The notes under the pieces are model-generated. The model had not been told where the DNA came from and did not search any database. It saw only the letters and a list, made by a program, of their open reading frames with translations. The position numbers and the translations under genes are program-made. A DNA stretch of 64,000 nt, taken from NCBI GenBank assembly GCA_963966185.1, contig CAWZYM010000207.1, positions 31,001 through 95,000 of the forward strand, written 5' to 3'. The stretch comes from Rhabditoides inermis. Lineage: Eukaryota > Nematoda > Chromadorea > Rhabditida > Rhabditidae. This document shows positions 27,101 to 42,100 of the stretch, piece after piece. Within the stretch, counting starts at the first letter, position 1. Each line of letters begins with the position of its first letter.

Positions 27101-30100
27101 GCTGTTGAACATTTTAGAAAGGGCCACTCTTCATACAAATTTCAACTTTTCTTTTTAGTCGCTCATTCTATCTGATTGCGATGTCTGTCGTCGATGTAGA
27201 GAGACGAGATTCGATGAGAGACGAGACAGTCATACACAGTCTGGACAGACTAAAACGGTGCTGCTGAACATTTAAAAAATGTCACTCTTCATACAAATTT
27301 GAACTTTTCGTTTTAGTCGCTTTTTCTATCTGATTGCGATGTCTGTCGTCGGTGTAGAGAGTAGAGAGACGAGATTCGATGAGAGACGAGACAGTCATAC
27401 ACAGTCTGGACAGACTAAAACGAAGCTGCTGAACATTTAAAAAGTCGTCACTTTTCATACAATTTTTAACTTTTCCTTTTAGTCGCTCATTCTAGCTGAT
27501 TGCGATGTCTGTCGTCAGTGCAGAGAGACGAGATTCGATGAGAGACGAGACAGTCATACACAGTCTGGACAGACTAAAACGGTGCTGCTGAACATTTTAG
27601 AAAGTGTCACTCTTCATACAATTTTCAACTTTTCGTTTTAGTCGCTCATTCTAGCTGATTGCGATGTCTGTCGTCAGTGTAGAGAGACGAGATTCGATGA
27701 GAGACGAGACAGTCATATACAGTCTGGACAGACTAAAACGAAGCTGCTAAACAATTCAAAAATGGTCACTCTTCATACAAATTTCAACTTTTCCTTTTAG
27801 TCGCTCATTCTAGCTGATTGTGATGTCTGTCGTCGGTGTAAAGAGACGAGATTCGATGAGAGACGAGACAGTCATAAACAGTCTGGACAGACTAAAACGG
27901 AGCTGCTGAACATTTAAAAAAAATGTCACTCTTCATACAAATTTCAACTTTTCGTTTTAGTCGTTCGTTCTAGCTGATTGCGATGTCTGTCGTCGGTGTA
28001 GAGAGACGAGATTCGATGAGAGGTCGTCGGTGTAAAGAGACGAGATTCGATGAGAGACGAGACAGTCATGTACAAACTGGACAGACTAAAACGGTGCTGC
28101 TAAACTGCTGAGCATTTAAAAAATGTCACTCTTCATACAAATTTCAACTTTTCGTTTTAGTCGCTCATTCTAGCTGATTGCGATGTCTGTCGTCAGTGTA
28201 GAGAGACGAGATTCGATGAGAGACGAGACAGTCATATACAGTCTGGACAGACTAAAACGAAGCTGCTAAACAATTCAAAAATGGTCACTCTTCATACAAA
28301 TTTCAACTTTTCCTTTTAGTCGCTCATTCTAGCTGATTGTGATGTCTGTCGTCGGTGTAAAGAGACGAGATTCGATGAGAGACGAGACAGTCATAAACAG
28401 TCTGGACAGACTAAAACGGAGCTGCTGAACATTTTAAAAAAATGTCACTCTTCATACAAATTTCAACTTTTCGTTTTAGTCGCTCATTCTAGCTGATTGC
28501 GATGTCTGTCGTCGGTGTAGAGAGACGAGATTCGATGAGAGACGAGACAGTCATAAACAGTCTGGACAGACTAAAACGGAGCTGCTGAACATTTTAAAAA
28601 AATGTCACTCTTCATACAAATTTCAACTTTTCCTTTTAGTCGCTCATTCTAGCTGATTGCGATGTCTGTCGTCGGTGTAGAGAGACGAGATTCGATGAGA
28701 GACGAGACAGTCATGTACAAACTGGACAGACTAAAACGGTGCTGCTAAACTGCTGAGCATTTAAAAAATGTCACTCTTCATACAAATTTCAACTTTTCGT
28801 TTTAGTCGCTAATTCTAGCTGATTGCGATGTCTGTCGTCGGTGTAGAGAGACGAGATTCGATGAGAGACGAGACAGTCATATACAGTCTGGACAGACTAA
28901 AACGATGCTGCTGAACATTTTAGAAAGGGTCACTCTTCATACAAATTTCAACTTTTCGTTTTAGTCGCTCATTCTAGCTGATTGCGATGTCTGTCGTCGG
29001 TGTAGAGAGACGAGATTCGATGAGAGACGAGACAGTCATATACAGTCTAGACAGACTAAAACGAAACTGCTGAACATTTTAAAAATGGTCACTTTTCATA
29101 CAAATTTCAACTTTTCCTTTTAGTCGCTCATTCTAGCTGATTGTGATGTCTGTCGTCGGTGTTAAGAGACGAGATTCGATGAGAGACGAGACAGTCATAT
29201 ACAGTCTAGACAGACTAAAACGAAACTGCTGAACATTTTAAAAATGGTCACTTTTCATACAAATTTCAACTTTTCGTTTTAGTCGCTCATTCTAGCTGAT
29301 TGCGATGTCTGTCGTCGGTGTAGAGAGACGAGATTCGATGAGAGACGAGACAGTCATGTACAAACTGGACAGACTAAAACGGTGCTGCTGAACATTTTAG
29401 AAAGGGTCACTCTTCATACAAATTTCTACTTTTTCCTTTTAGTCGCTCATTCTATCTGATTGCGATGTCTGTCGTCGGTGTAAAGAGACGAGATTCGATG
29501 AGAGACGAGACAGTCATACACAGTTTGGACAGACTAAAACGGTGCTGCTGAACATTTTAGAAAGGGTCACTCTTCATACAAATTTCAACTTTTCGTTTTA
29601 GTCGCTCATTCTAGCTGATTGCGATGTCTGTCGTCGGTGTAGAGAGACGAGATTCGATGAGAGACGAGACAGTCATACACAGTCTGGACAGACTAAAACG
29701 GTGCTGCTGAGTGAACAATTTAGTAAGAGTCACTCTTCATACAATATTCAACTTTTCGTTTTAGTCGCTCATTCTATCTGATTGCGATGTCTGTCGTCGG
29801 TGTAGAGAGACGAGATTCGATGAGAGACGAGACAGTCATATACAGTCTGGACAGACTAAATCGAAGCTGCTGAACATTTTAAAAATGGTCACTCTTCATA
29901 CAAATTTCAACTTTTCCTTTTAGTCGCTCATTCTAGCTGATTGCGATGTCTGTCGTCGGTGTAGAGAGACGAGATTCGATGAGAGACGAGACAGTCATAC
30001 ACAGTCTGGACAGACTAAAACGGTGCTGCTGAACATTTGAAAAAATGTCACTCTTCATATAAATTTGAACTTTTCGTTTTAGTCGCTCATTCTATCTGAT

Positions 30101-33100
30101 TGCGATGTATGTCGTCGGTGTAGAGAGACGAGATTCGATGAGAGACGAGACAGTAATACACAGTCTGGACAGACTAAAACGGTGCTGCTGAACATTTTAG
30201 AAAGGGTCACTCTTCATACAAATTTCAACTTTTCGTTTTAGTCGCTTTTTCTATCTGATTGCGATGTCTGTCGTCGGTGTAGAGAGTAGAGAGACGAGAT
30301 TCGATGAGAGACGAGACAGTCATACACAGTCTGGACAGACTAAAACGAAGCTGCTGAACATTTTAAAAAAATGTCACTTTTCATACAATTTTTAACTTTT
30401 CCTTTTAGTCACTCATTCTAGCTGATTGCGATGTCTGTCGTCAGTGCAGAGAGACGAGATTCGATGAGAGACGAGACAGTCATACACAGTCTGGACAGAC
30501 TAAAACGGTACTGCTGAACATTTTAGAAAGTGTCACTCTTCATACAAATTTCAACTGTTCGTTTTAGTCGCTCATTCTAGCTGATTGCGATGTCTGTCGT
30601 CGGTGTAGAGAGACGAGATTCGATGAGAGACGAGACAGTCATATACAGTCTGGACAGACTAAAACGAAGCTGCTGAACAATTAGAAAATGGTCACTCTTC
30701 ATACAAATTTCAACTTTTCGTTTTAGTCGCTCATTCTAGCTGATTGCGATGTCTGTCGTCGGTGTAGAGAGACGAGATTCGATGAGAGACGAGACAGTCA
30801 TATACAGTCTGGACAGACTAAAACGATGCTGCTGAACATTTTAGAAAGGGTCACTCTTCATACAAATTTCAACTTTTCGTTTTAGTCGCTCATTCTAGCT
30901 GATTGCGATGTCTGTCGTCGGTGTAGAGAGACGAGATTCGATGAGAGACGAGACAGTCATATACAGTCTGGACAGACTAAAACGAAGCTGCTGAACATTT
31001 TAAAAATGGTCACTCTTCATACAAATTTCAACTTTTCCTTTTAGTCGCTCATTCTAGCTGATTGCGATGTCTGTCGTCGGTGTAGAGAGACGAGATTCGA
31101 TGAGAGACGAGACAGTCATACACAGTCTGGACAGACTAAAACGGTGCTGCTGAACATTTGAAAAAATGTCACTCTTCATACAAATTTGAACTTTTCGTTT
31201 TAGTCGCTCATTCTATCTGATTGCGATGTATGTCGTCGGTGTAGAGAGACGAGATTCGATGAGAGACGAGACAGTAATACACAGTCTGGACAGACTAAAA
31301 CGGTGCTGCTGAACATTTTAGAAAGGGTCACTCTTCATACAAATTTCAACTTTTCGTTTTAGTCGCTTTTTCTATCTGATTGCGATGTCTGTCGTCGGTG
31401 TAGAGAGTAGAGAGACGAGATTCGATGAGAGACGAGACAGTCATACACAGTCTGGACAGACTAAAACGAAGCTGCTGAACATTTAAAAAAATGCCACTTT
31501 TCATACAATTTTTAACTTTTCCTTTTAGTCGCTCATTCTAGCTGATTGCGATGTCTGTCGTCAGTGCAGAGAGACGAGATTCGATGAGAGACGAGACAGT
31601 CATACACAGTCTGGACAGACTAAAACGGAGCTGCTGAACATTTTAAAAAAATGTCACTCTTCATACAAATTTCAACTTTTCCTTTTAGTCGCTCATTCTA
31701 GCTGATTGCGATGTCTGTCGTCGGTGTAGAGAGACGAGATTCGATGAGAGACGAGACAGTCATGTACAAACTGGACAGACTAAAACGAAGCTGCTGAACA
31801 ATTAGAAAATGGTCACTCTTCATACAAATTTCAACTGTTCGTTTTAGTCGCTCATTCTAGCTGATTGCGATGTCTGTCGTCGGTGTAGAGAGACGAGATT
31901 CGATGAGAGACGAGACAGTCATATACAGTCTGGACAGACTAAATCGAAGCTGCTGAACATTTTAAAAATGGTCACTCTTCATACAAATTTCAACTTTTCC
32001 TTTTAGTCGCTCATTCTAGCTGATTGCGATGTCTGTCGTCGGTGTAGAGAGACGAGATTCGATGAGAGACGAGACAGTCATACACAGTCTGGACAGACTA
32101 AAACGGTGCAGCTGAACATTTGAAAAAATGTCACTCTTCATATAAATTTGAACTTTTCGTTTTAGTCGCTCATTCTATCTGATTGCGATGTATGTCGTCG
32201 GTGTAGAGAGACGAGATTCGATGAGAGACGAGACAGTAATACACAGTCTGGACAGACTAAAACGGTGCTGCTGAACATTTTAGAAAGGGTCACTCTTCAT
32301 ACAAATTTCAACTTTTCGTTTTAGTCGCTTTTTCTATCTGATTGCGATGTCTGTCGTCGGTGTAGAGAGTAGAGAGACGAGATTCGATGAGAGACGAGAC
32401 AGTCATACACAGTCTGGACAGACTAAAACGAAGCTGCTGAACATTTTAAAAAAATGTCACTTTTCATACAATTTTTAACTTTTCCTTTTAGTCACTCATT
32501 CTAGCTGATTGCGATGTCTGTCGTCAGTGCAGAGAGACGAGATTCGATGAGAGACGAGACAGTCATACACAGTCTGGACAGACTAAAACGGTACTGCTGA
32601 ACATTTTAGAAAGTGTCACTCTTCATACAAATTTCAACTGTTCGTTTTAGTCGCTCATTCTAGCTGATTGCGATGTCTGTCGTCGGTGTAGAGAGACGAG
32701 ATTCGATGAGAGACGAGACAGTCATATACAGTCTGGACAGACTAAAACGAAGCTGCTGAACAATTAGAAAATGGTCACTCTTCATACAAATTTCAACTTT
32801 TCGTTTTAGTCGCTCATTCTAGCTGATTGCGATGTCTGTCGTCGGTGTAGAGAGACGAGATTCGATGAGAGACGAGACAGTCATATACAGTCTGGACAGA
32901 CTAAAACGATGCTGCTGAACATTTTAGAAAGGGTCACTCTTCATACAAATTTCAACTTTTCGTTTTAGTCGCTCATTCTAGCTGATTGCGATGTCTGTCG
33001 TCGGTGTAGAGAGACGAGATTCGATGAGAGACGAGACAGTCATATACAGTCTAGACAGACTAAAACGAAACTGCTCAACATTTTAAAAATGGTCACTTTT

Positions 33101-36100
33101 CATACAAATTTCAACTTTTCCTTTTAGTCGCTCATTCTAGCTGATTGTGATGTCTGTCGTCGGTGTTAAGAGACGAGATTCGATGAGAGACGAGACAGTC
33201 ATACACAGTCTAGACAGACTAAAACGAAACTGCTGAACATTTTAAAAATGGTCACTTTTCATACAAATTTCAACTTTTTTGTTTTAGTCGCTCATTCTAG
33301 CTGATTGCGATGTCTGTCGTCGGTGTAGAGAGACGAGATTCGATGAGAGACGAGACAGTCATATACAGTCTGGACAGACTAAAACGATGCTGCTGAACAT
33401 TTTAGAAAGGGTCACTCTTCATACAAATTTCAACTTTTCGTTTTAGTCGCTCATTCTAGCTGATTGCGATGTCTGTCGTCGGTGTAGAGAGACGAGATTC
33501 GATGAGAGACGAGACAGTCATATACAGTCTAGACAGACTAAAACGAAACTGCTGAACATTTTAAAAATGGTCACTTTTCATACAAATTTCAACTTTTTTG
33601 TTTTAGTCGCTCATTCTAGCTGATTGCGATGTCTGTCGTCGGTGTAGAGAGACGAGATTCGATGAGAGACGAGACAGTCATGTACAAACTGGACAGACTA
33701 AAACGGTGCTGCTGAACATTTTAGAAAGGGTCACTCTTCATACAAATTTCTACTTTTTCCTTTTAGTCGCTCATTCTATCTGATTGCGATGTCTGTCGTC
33801 GGTGTAAAGAGACGAGATTCGATGAGAGACGAGACAGTCATACACAGTTTGGACAGACTAAAACGGTGCTGCTGAACATTTTAGAAAGGGTCACTCTTCA
33901 TACAAATTTCAACTTTTCGTTTTAGTCGCTCATTCTAGCTGATTGCGATGTCTGTCGTCGGTGTAGAGAGACGAGATTCGATGAGAGACGAGACAGTCAT
34001 ACACAGTCTGGACAGACTAAAACGGTGCTGCTGAGTGAACGATTTAGTAAGAGTCACTCTTCATACAATATTCAACTTTTCGTTTTAGTCGTTCATTCTA
34101 TCTGATTGCGATGTCTGTCGTCGGTGTAGAGAGACGAGATTCGATGAGAGACGAGACAGTCATATACAGTCTGGACAGACTAAAACGAAGCTGCTGAACA
34201 TTTTAAAAATGGTCACTCTTCATACAAATTTCAACTTTTCCTTTTAGTCGCTCATTCTAGCTGATTGCGATGTCTGTCGTCGGTGTAGAGAGACGAGATT
34301 CGATGAGAGACGAGACAGTCATACACAGTCTGGACAGACTAAAACGGTGCTGCTGAACATTTGAAAAAATGTCACTCTTCATACAAATTTGAACTTTTCG
34401 TTTTAGTCGCTCATTCTATCTGATTGCGATGTATGTCGTCGGTGTAGAGAGACGAGATTCGATGAGAGACGAGACAGTAATACACAGTCTGGACAGACTA
34501 AAACGGTGCTGCTGAACATTTTAGAAAGGGTCACTCTTCATACAAATTTCAACTTTTCGTTTTAGTCGCTTTTTCTATCTGATTGCGATGTCTGTCGTCG
34601 GTGTAGAGAGTAGAGAGACGAGATTCGATGAGAGACGAGACAGTCATACACAGTCTGGACAGACTAAAACGAAGCTGCTGAACATTTAAAAAAATGCCAC
34701 TTTTCATACAATTTTTAACTTTTCCTTTTAGTCGCTCATTCTAGCTGATTGCGATGTCTGTCGTCAGTGCAGAGAGACGAGATTCGATGAGAGACGAGAC
34801 AGTCATACACAGTCTGGACAGACTAAAACGGTGCTGCTGAACATTTTAGAAAGTGTCACTCTTCATACAAATTTCAACTGTTCGTTTTAGTCGCTCATTT
34901 TAGCTGATTGCGATGTCTGTCGTCGGTGTAGAGAGACGAGATTCGATGAGAGACGAGACAGTCATATACAGTCTGGACAGACTAAAACGAAGCTGCTGAA
35001 CAATTAGAAAATGGTCACTCTTCATACAAATTTCAACTGTTCGTTTTAGTCGCTCATTCTAGCTGATTGCGATGTCTGTCGTCGGTGTAGAGAGACGAGA
35101 TTCGATGAGAGACGAGACAGTCATATACAGTCTGGACAGACTAAAACGAAGCTGCTGAACAATTAGAAAATGGTCACTCTTCATACAAATTTCAACTTTT
35201 CGTTTTAGTCGCTCATTCTAGCTGATTGCGATGTCTGTCGTCGGTGTAGAGAGACGAGATTCGATGAGAGACGAGACAGTCATATACAGTCTGGACAGAC
35301 TAAAACGATGCTGCTGAACATTTTAGAAAGGGTCACTCTTCATACAAATTTCAACTTTTCGTTTTAGTCGCTCATTCTAGCTGATTGCGATGTCTGTCGT
35401 CGGTGTAGAGAGACGAGATTCGATGAGAGACGAGACAGTCATATACAGTCTAGACAGACTAAAACGAAACTGCTCAACATTTTAAAAATGATCACTTTTC
35501 ATACAAATTTCAACTTTTCCTTTTAGTCGCTCATTCTAGCTGATTGTGATGTCTGTCGTCGGTGTTAAGAGACGAGATTCGATGAGAGACGAGACAGTCA
35601 TACACAGTTTGGACAGACTAAAACGGTGCTGCTGAACATTTTAGAAAGGGTCACTCTTCATACAAATTTCAACTTTTCGTTTTAGTCGCTCATTCTAGCT
35701 GATTGCGATGTCTGTCGTCGGTGTAGAGAGACGAGATTCGATGAGAGACGAGACAGTCATATACAGTCTAGACAGACTAAAACGAAACTGCTGAACATTT
35801 TAAAAATGGTCACTTTTCATACAAATTTCAACTTTTTTGTTTTAGTCGCTCATTCTAGCTGATTGCGATGTCTGTCGTCGGTGTAGAGAGACGAGATTCG
35901 ATGAGAGACGAGACAGTCATGTACAAACTGGACAGACTAAAACGGTGCTGCTGAACATTTTAGAAAGGGTCACTCTTCATACAAATTTCTACTTTTTCCT
36001 TTTAGTCGCTCATTCTATCTGATTGCGATGTCTGTCGTCGGTGTAAAGAGACGAGATTCGATGAGAGACGAGACAGTCATACACAGTTTGGACAGACTAA

Positions 36101-39100
36101 AACGGTGCTGCTGAACATTTTAGAAAGGGTCACTCTTCATACAAATTTCAACTTTTCGTTTTAGTCGCTCATTCTAGCTGATTGCGATGTCTGTCGTCGG
36201 TGTAGAGAGACGAGATTCGATGAGAGACGAGACAGTCATACACAGTCTGGACAGACTAAAACGGTGCTGCTGAGTGAACAATTTAGTAAGAGTCACTCTT
36301 CATACAATATTCAACTTTTCGTTTTAGTCGTTCATTCTATCTGATTGCGATGTCTGTCGTCGGTGTAGAGAGACGAGATTCGATGAGAGACGAGACAGTC
36401 ATATACAGTCTGGACAGACTAAAACGAAGCTGCTGAACATTTTAAAAATGGTCACTCTTCATACAAATTTCAACTTTTCCTTTTAGTCGCTCATTCTAGC
36501 TGATTGCGATGTCTGTCGTCGGTGTAGAGAGACGAGATTCGATGAGAGACGAGACAGTCATACACAGTCTGGACAGACTAAAACGGTGCTGCTGAACATT
36601 TGAAAAAATGTCACTCTTCATACAAATTTGAACTTTTCGTTTTAGTCGCTCATTCTATCTGATTGCGATGTATGTCGTCGGTGTAGAGAGACGAGATTCG
36701 ATGAGAGACGAGACAGTAATACACAGTCTGGACAGACTAAAACGGTGCTGCTGAACATTTTAGAAAGGGTCACTCTTCATACAAATTTCAACTTTTCGTT
36801 TTAGTCGCTTTTTCTATCTGATTGCGATGTCTGTCGTCGGTGTAGAGAGTAGAGAGACGAGATTCGATGAGAGACGAGACAGTCATACACAGTCTGGACA
36901 GACTAAAACGAAGCTGCTGAACATTTAAAAAAATGCCACTTTTCATACAATTTTTAACTTTTCCTTTTAGTCGCTCATTCTAGCTGATTGCGATGTCTGT
37001 CGTCAGTGCAGAGAGACGAGATTCGATGAGAGACGAGACAGTCATACACAGTCTGGACAGACTAAAACGGTGCTGCTGAACATTTTAGAAAGTGTCACTC
37101 TTCATACAAATTTCAACTGTTCGTTTTAGTCGCTCATTTTAGCTGATTGCGATGTCTGTCGTCGGTGTAGAGAGACGAGATTCGATGAGAGACGAGACAG
37201 TCATATACAGTCTGGACAGACTAAAACGAAGCTGCTGAACAATTAGAAAATGGTCACTCTTCATACAAATTTCAACTTTTCCTTTTAGTCGCTCATTCTA
37301 GCTGATTGTGATGTCTGTCGTCGGTGTAAAGAGACGAGATTCGATGAGAGACGAGACAGTCATATACAGTCTGGACAGACTAAAACGGAGCTGCTGAACA
37401 TTTTAAAAAATGTCACTCTTCATACAAATTTCAACTTTTCGTTTTAGTCGTTCGTTCTAGCTGATTGCGATGTCTGTCGTCGGTGTAGAGAGACGAGATT
37501 CGATGAGAGACGAGACAGTCATGTACAAACTGGACAGACTAAACGGTGCTGCTGAACATTTTAGAAAGGGTCACTCTTCATACAAATTTCAACTTTTCCT
37601 TTTAGTCGCTCATTCTAGCTGATTGCGATGTCTGTCGTCGGTGTAAAGAGACGAGATTCGATGAGAGACGAGACAGTCATACATAGTCTGGACAGACTAA
37701 AACGGTGCTGCTGAACATTTTAAAAAGGGTCACTCTTCATACAAATTTCAACTTTTCGTTTTAGTCGCTCATTCTAGCTGATTGCGATGTCTGTCGTCGG
37801 TGTAAAGAGACGAGATTCGATGAGAGACGAGACAGTCATACACAGTCTGGACAGACTAAAATGGAGCTGCTGAACATTTTAAAAAAAAATGTCACTCTTC
37901 ATACAAATTTCAACTTTTCGTTTTAGTCGTTCGTTCTAGCTGATTGCGATGTCTGTCGTCGGTGTAGAGAGACGAGATTCGATGAGAGACGAGACAGTCA
38001 TGTACAAACTGGACAGACTAAAACGGTGCTGCTAAACTGCTGAGCATTTAAAAAAATGTCACTCTTCATACAAATTTCAACTTTTCGTTTTAGTCGCTCA
38101 TTCTAGCTGATTGCGATGTCTGTCGTCGGTGTAAAGAGACGAGATTCGATGAGAGACGAGACAGTCATACACAGTCTGGACAGACTAAAACGATGCTGCT
38201 GAACATTTTAGAAAGGGTCACTCTTCATACAAATTTCAACTTTTCGTTTTAGTCGCTCATTCTAGCTGATTGCGATGTCTGTCGTCGGTGTAGAGAGACG
38301 AGATTCGATGAGAGACGAGACAGTCATATACAGTCTGGACAGACTAAAACGATGCTGCTGAACATTTTAGAAAGGGTCACTCTTCATACAAATTTCAACT
38401 TTTCGTTTTAGTCGCTCATTCTAGCTGATTGCGATGTCTGTCGTCGGTGTAGAGAGACGAGATTCGATGAGAGACGAGACAGTCATATACAGTCTAGACA
38501 GACTAAAACGAAACTGCTGAACATTTTAAAAATGGTCACTTTTCATACAAATTTCAACTTTTCGTTTTAGTCGCTCATTCTAGCTGATTGCGATGTCTGT
38601 CGTCGGTGTAGAGAGACGAGATTCGATGAGAGACGAGACAGTCATATACAGTCTGGACAGACTAAAACGATGCTGCTGAACATTTTAGAAAGGGTCACTC
38701 TTCATACAAATTTCAACTTTTCGTTTTAGTCGCTCATTCTAGCTGATTGCGATGTCTGTCGTCGGTGTAGAGAGACGAGATTCGATGAGAGACGAGACAG
38801 TCATATACAGTCTAGACAGACTAAAACGAAACTGCTCAACATTTTAAAAATGGTCACTTTTCATACAAATTTCAACTTTTCCTTTTAGTCGCTCATTCTA
38901 GCTGATTGTGATGTCTGTCGTCGGTGTTAAGAGACGAGATTCGATGAGAGACGAGACAGTCATACACAGTTTGGACAGACTAAAACGGTGCTGCTGAACA
39001 TTTTAGAAAGGGTCACTCTTCATACAAATTTCAACTTTTCGTTTTAGTCGCTCATTCTAGCTGATTGCGATGTCTGTCGTCGGTGTAGAGAGACGAGATT

Positions 39101-42100
39101 CGATGAGAGACGAGACAGTCATATACAGTCTAGACAGACTAAAACGAAACTGCTGAACATTTTAAAAATGGTCACTTTTCATACAAATTTCAACTTTTTG
39201 TTTTAGTCGCTCATTCTAGCTGATTGCGATGTCTGTCGTCGGTGTAGAGAGACGAGATTCGATGAGAGACGAGACAGTCATGTACAAACTGGACAGACTA
39301 AAACGGTGCTGCTGAACATTTTAGAAAGGGTCACTCTTCATACAAATTTCTACTTTTTCCTTTTAGTCGCTCATTCTAGCTGATTGCGATGTCTGTCGTC
39401 GGTGTAGAGAGACGAGATTCGATGAGAGACGAGACAGTCATATACAGTCTAGACAGACTAAAACGAAACTGCTGAACATTTTAAAAATGGTCACTTTTCA
39501 TACAAATTTCAACTTTTCCTTTTAGTCGCTCATTCTAGCTGATTGTGATGTCTGTCGTCGGTGTTAAGATACGAGATTCGATGAGAGACGAGACAGTCAT
39601 ACACAGTTTGGACAGACTAAAACGGTGCTGCTGAACATTTTAGAAAGGGTCACTCTTCATACAAATTTCAACTTTTCGTTTTAGTCGCTCATTCTAGCTG
39701 ATTGCGATGTCTGTCGTCGGTGTAGAGAGACGAGATTCGATGAGAGACGAGACAGTCATACACAGTCTGGACAGACTAAAACGGTGCTGCTGAGTGAACA
39801 ATTTAGTAAGAGTCACTCTTCATACAATATTCAACTTTTCGTTTTAGTCGTTCATTCTATCTGATTGCGATGTCTGTCGTCGGTGTAGAGAGACGAGATT
39901 CGATGAGAGACGAGACAGTCATATACAGTCTGGACAGACTAAAACGAAGCTGCTGAACATTTTAAAAATGGTCACTCTTCATACAAATTTCAACTTTTCC
40001 TTTTAGTCGCTCATTCTAGCTGATTGCGATGTCTGTCGTCGGTGTCGGTGTAGAGAGACGAGATTCGATGAGAGACGAGACAGTCATACACAGTCTGGAC
40101 AGACTAAAACGGTGCTGCTGAACATTTGAAAAAATGTCACTCTTCATACAAATTTGAACTTTTCGTTTTAGTCGCTCATTCTATCTGATTGCGATGTATG
40201 TCGTCGGTGTAGAGAGACGAGATTCGATGAGAGACGAGACAGTAATACACAGTCTGGACAGACTAAAACGGTGCTGCTGAACATTTTAGAAAGGGTCACT
40301 CTTCATACAAATTTCAACTTTTCGTTTTAGTCGCTTTTTCTATCTGATTGCGATGTCTGTCGTCGGTGTAGAGAGTAGAGAGACGAGATTCGATGAGAGA
40401 CGAGACAGTCATACACAGTCTGGACAGACTAAAACGAAGCTGCTGAACATTTAAAAAAATGCCACTTTTCATACAATTTTTAACTTTTCCTTTTAGTCGC
40501 TCATTCTAGCTGATTGCGATGTCTGTCGTCAGTGCAAAGAGACGAGATTCGATGAGAGACGAGACAGTCATACACAGTCTGGACAGACTAAAACGGTGCT
40601 GCTGAACATTTTAGAAAGTGTCACTCTTCATACAAATTTCAACTGTTCGTTTTAGTCGCTCATTTTAGCTGATTGCGATGTCTGTCGTCGGTGTAGAGAG
40701 ACGAGATTCGATGAGAGACGAGACAGTCATATACAGTCTGGACAGACTAAAACGAAGCTGCTGAACAATTAGAAAATGGTCACTCTTCATACAAATTTCA
40801 ACTTTTCCTTTTAGTCGCTCATTCTAGCTGATTGTGATGTCTGTCGTCGGTGTAAAGAGACGAGATTCGATGAGAGACGAGACAGTCATATACAGTCTGG
40901 ACAGACTAAAACGGAGCTGCTGAACATTTTAAAAAATGTCACTCTTCATACAAATTTCAACTTTTCGTTTTAGTCGTTCGTTCTAGCTGATTGCGATGTC
41001 TGTCGTCGGTGTAGAGAGACGAGATTCGATGAGAGACGAGACAGTCATGTACAAACTGGACAGACTAAACGGTGCTGCTGAACATTTTAGAAAGGGTCAC
41101 TCTTCATACAAATTTCAACTTTTCCTTTTAGTCGCTCATTCTAGCTGATTGCGATGTCTGTCGTCGGTGTAAAGAGACGAGATTCGATGAGAGACGAGAC
41201 AGTCATACATAGTCTGGACAGACTAAAACGGTGCTGCTGAACATTTTAAAAAGGGTCACTCTTCATACAAATTTCAACTTTTCGTTTTAGTCGCTCATTC
41301 TAGCTGATTGCGATGTCTGTCGTCGGTGTAAAGAGACGAGATTCGATGAGAGACGAGACAGTCATAAACAGTCTGGACAGACTAAAACGGAGCTGCTGAA
41401 CATTTTAAAAAAAAATGTCACTCTTCATACAAATTTCAACTTTTCGTTTTAGTCGTTCGTTCTAGCTGATTGCGATGTCTGTCGTCGGTGTAGAGAGACG
41501 AGATTCGATGAGAGACGAGACAGTCATGTACAAACTGGACAGACTAAAACGGTGCTGCTAAACTGCTGAGCATTTAAAAAAATGTCACTCTTCATACAAA
41601 TTTCAACTTTTCGTTTTAGTCGCTCATTCTAGCTGATTGCGATGTCTGTCGTCGGTGTAAAGAGACGAGATTCGATGAGAGACGAGACAGTCATACACAG
41701 TCTGGACAGACTAAAACGATGCTGCTGAACATTTTAGAAAGGGTCACTCTTCATACAAATTTCAACTTTTCGTTTTAGTCGCTCATTCTAGCTGATTGCG
41801 ATGTCTGTCGTCGGTGTAGAGAGACGAGATTCGATGAGAGACGAGACAGTCATACACAGTCTGGACAGACTAAAACGATGCTGCTGAACATTTTAGAAAG
41901 GGTCACTCTTCATACACATTTCAACTTTTCGTTTTAGTCGCTCATTCTATCTGATTGCGATGTCTGTCGTCAGTGTAGAGAGACAAGATTCGATGAGAGA
42001 CGAGACAGTCATACACAGTCTAGACAGACTAAAACGAAACTGCTGAACATTTTAAAAATGGTCACTTTTCATACAAATTTCAACTTTTCGTTTTAGTCGC

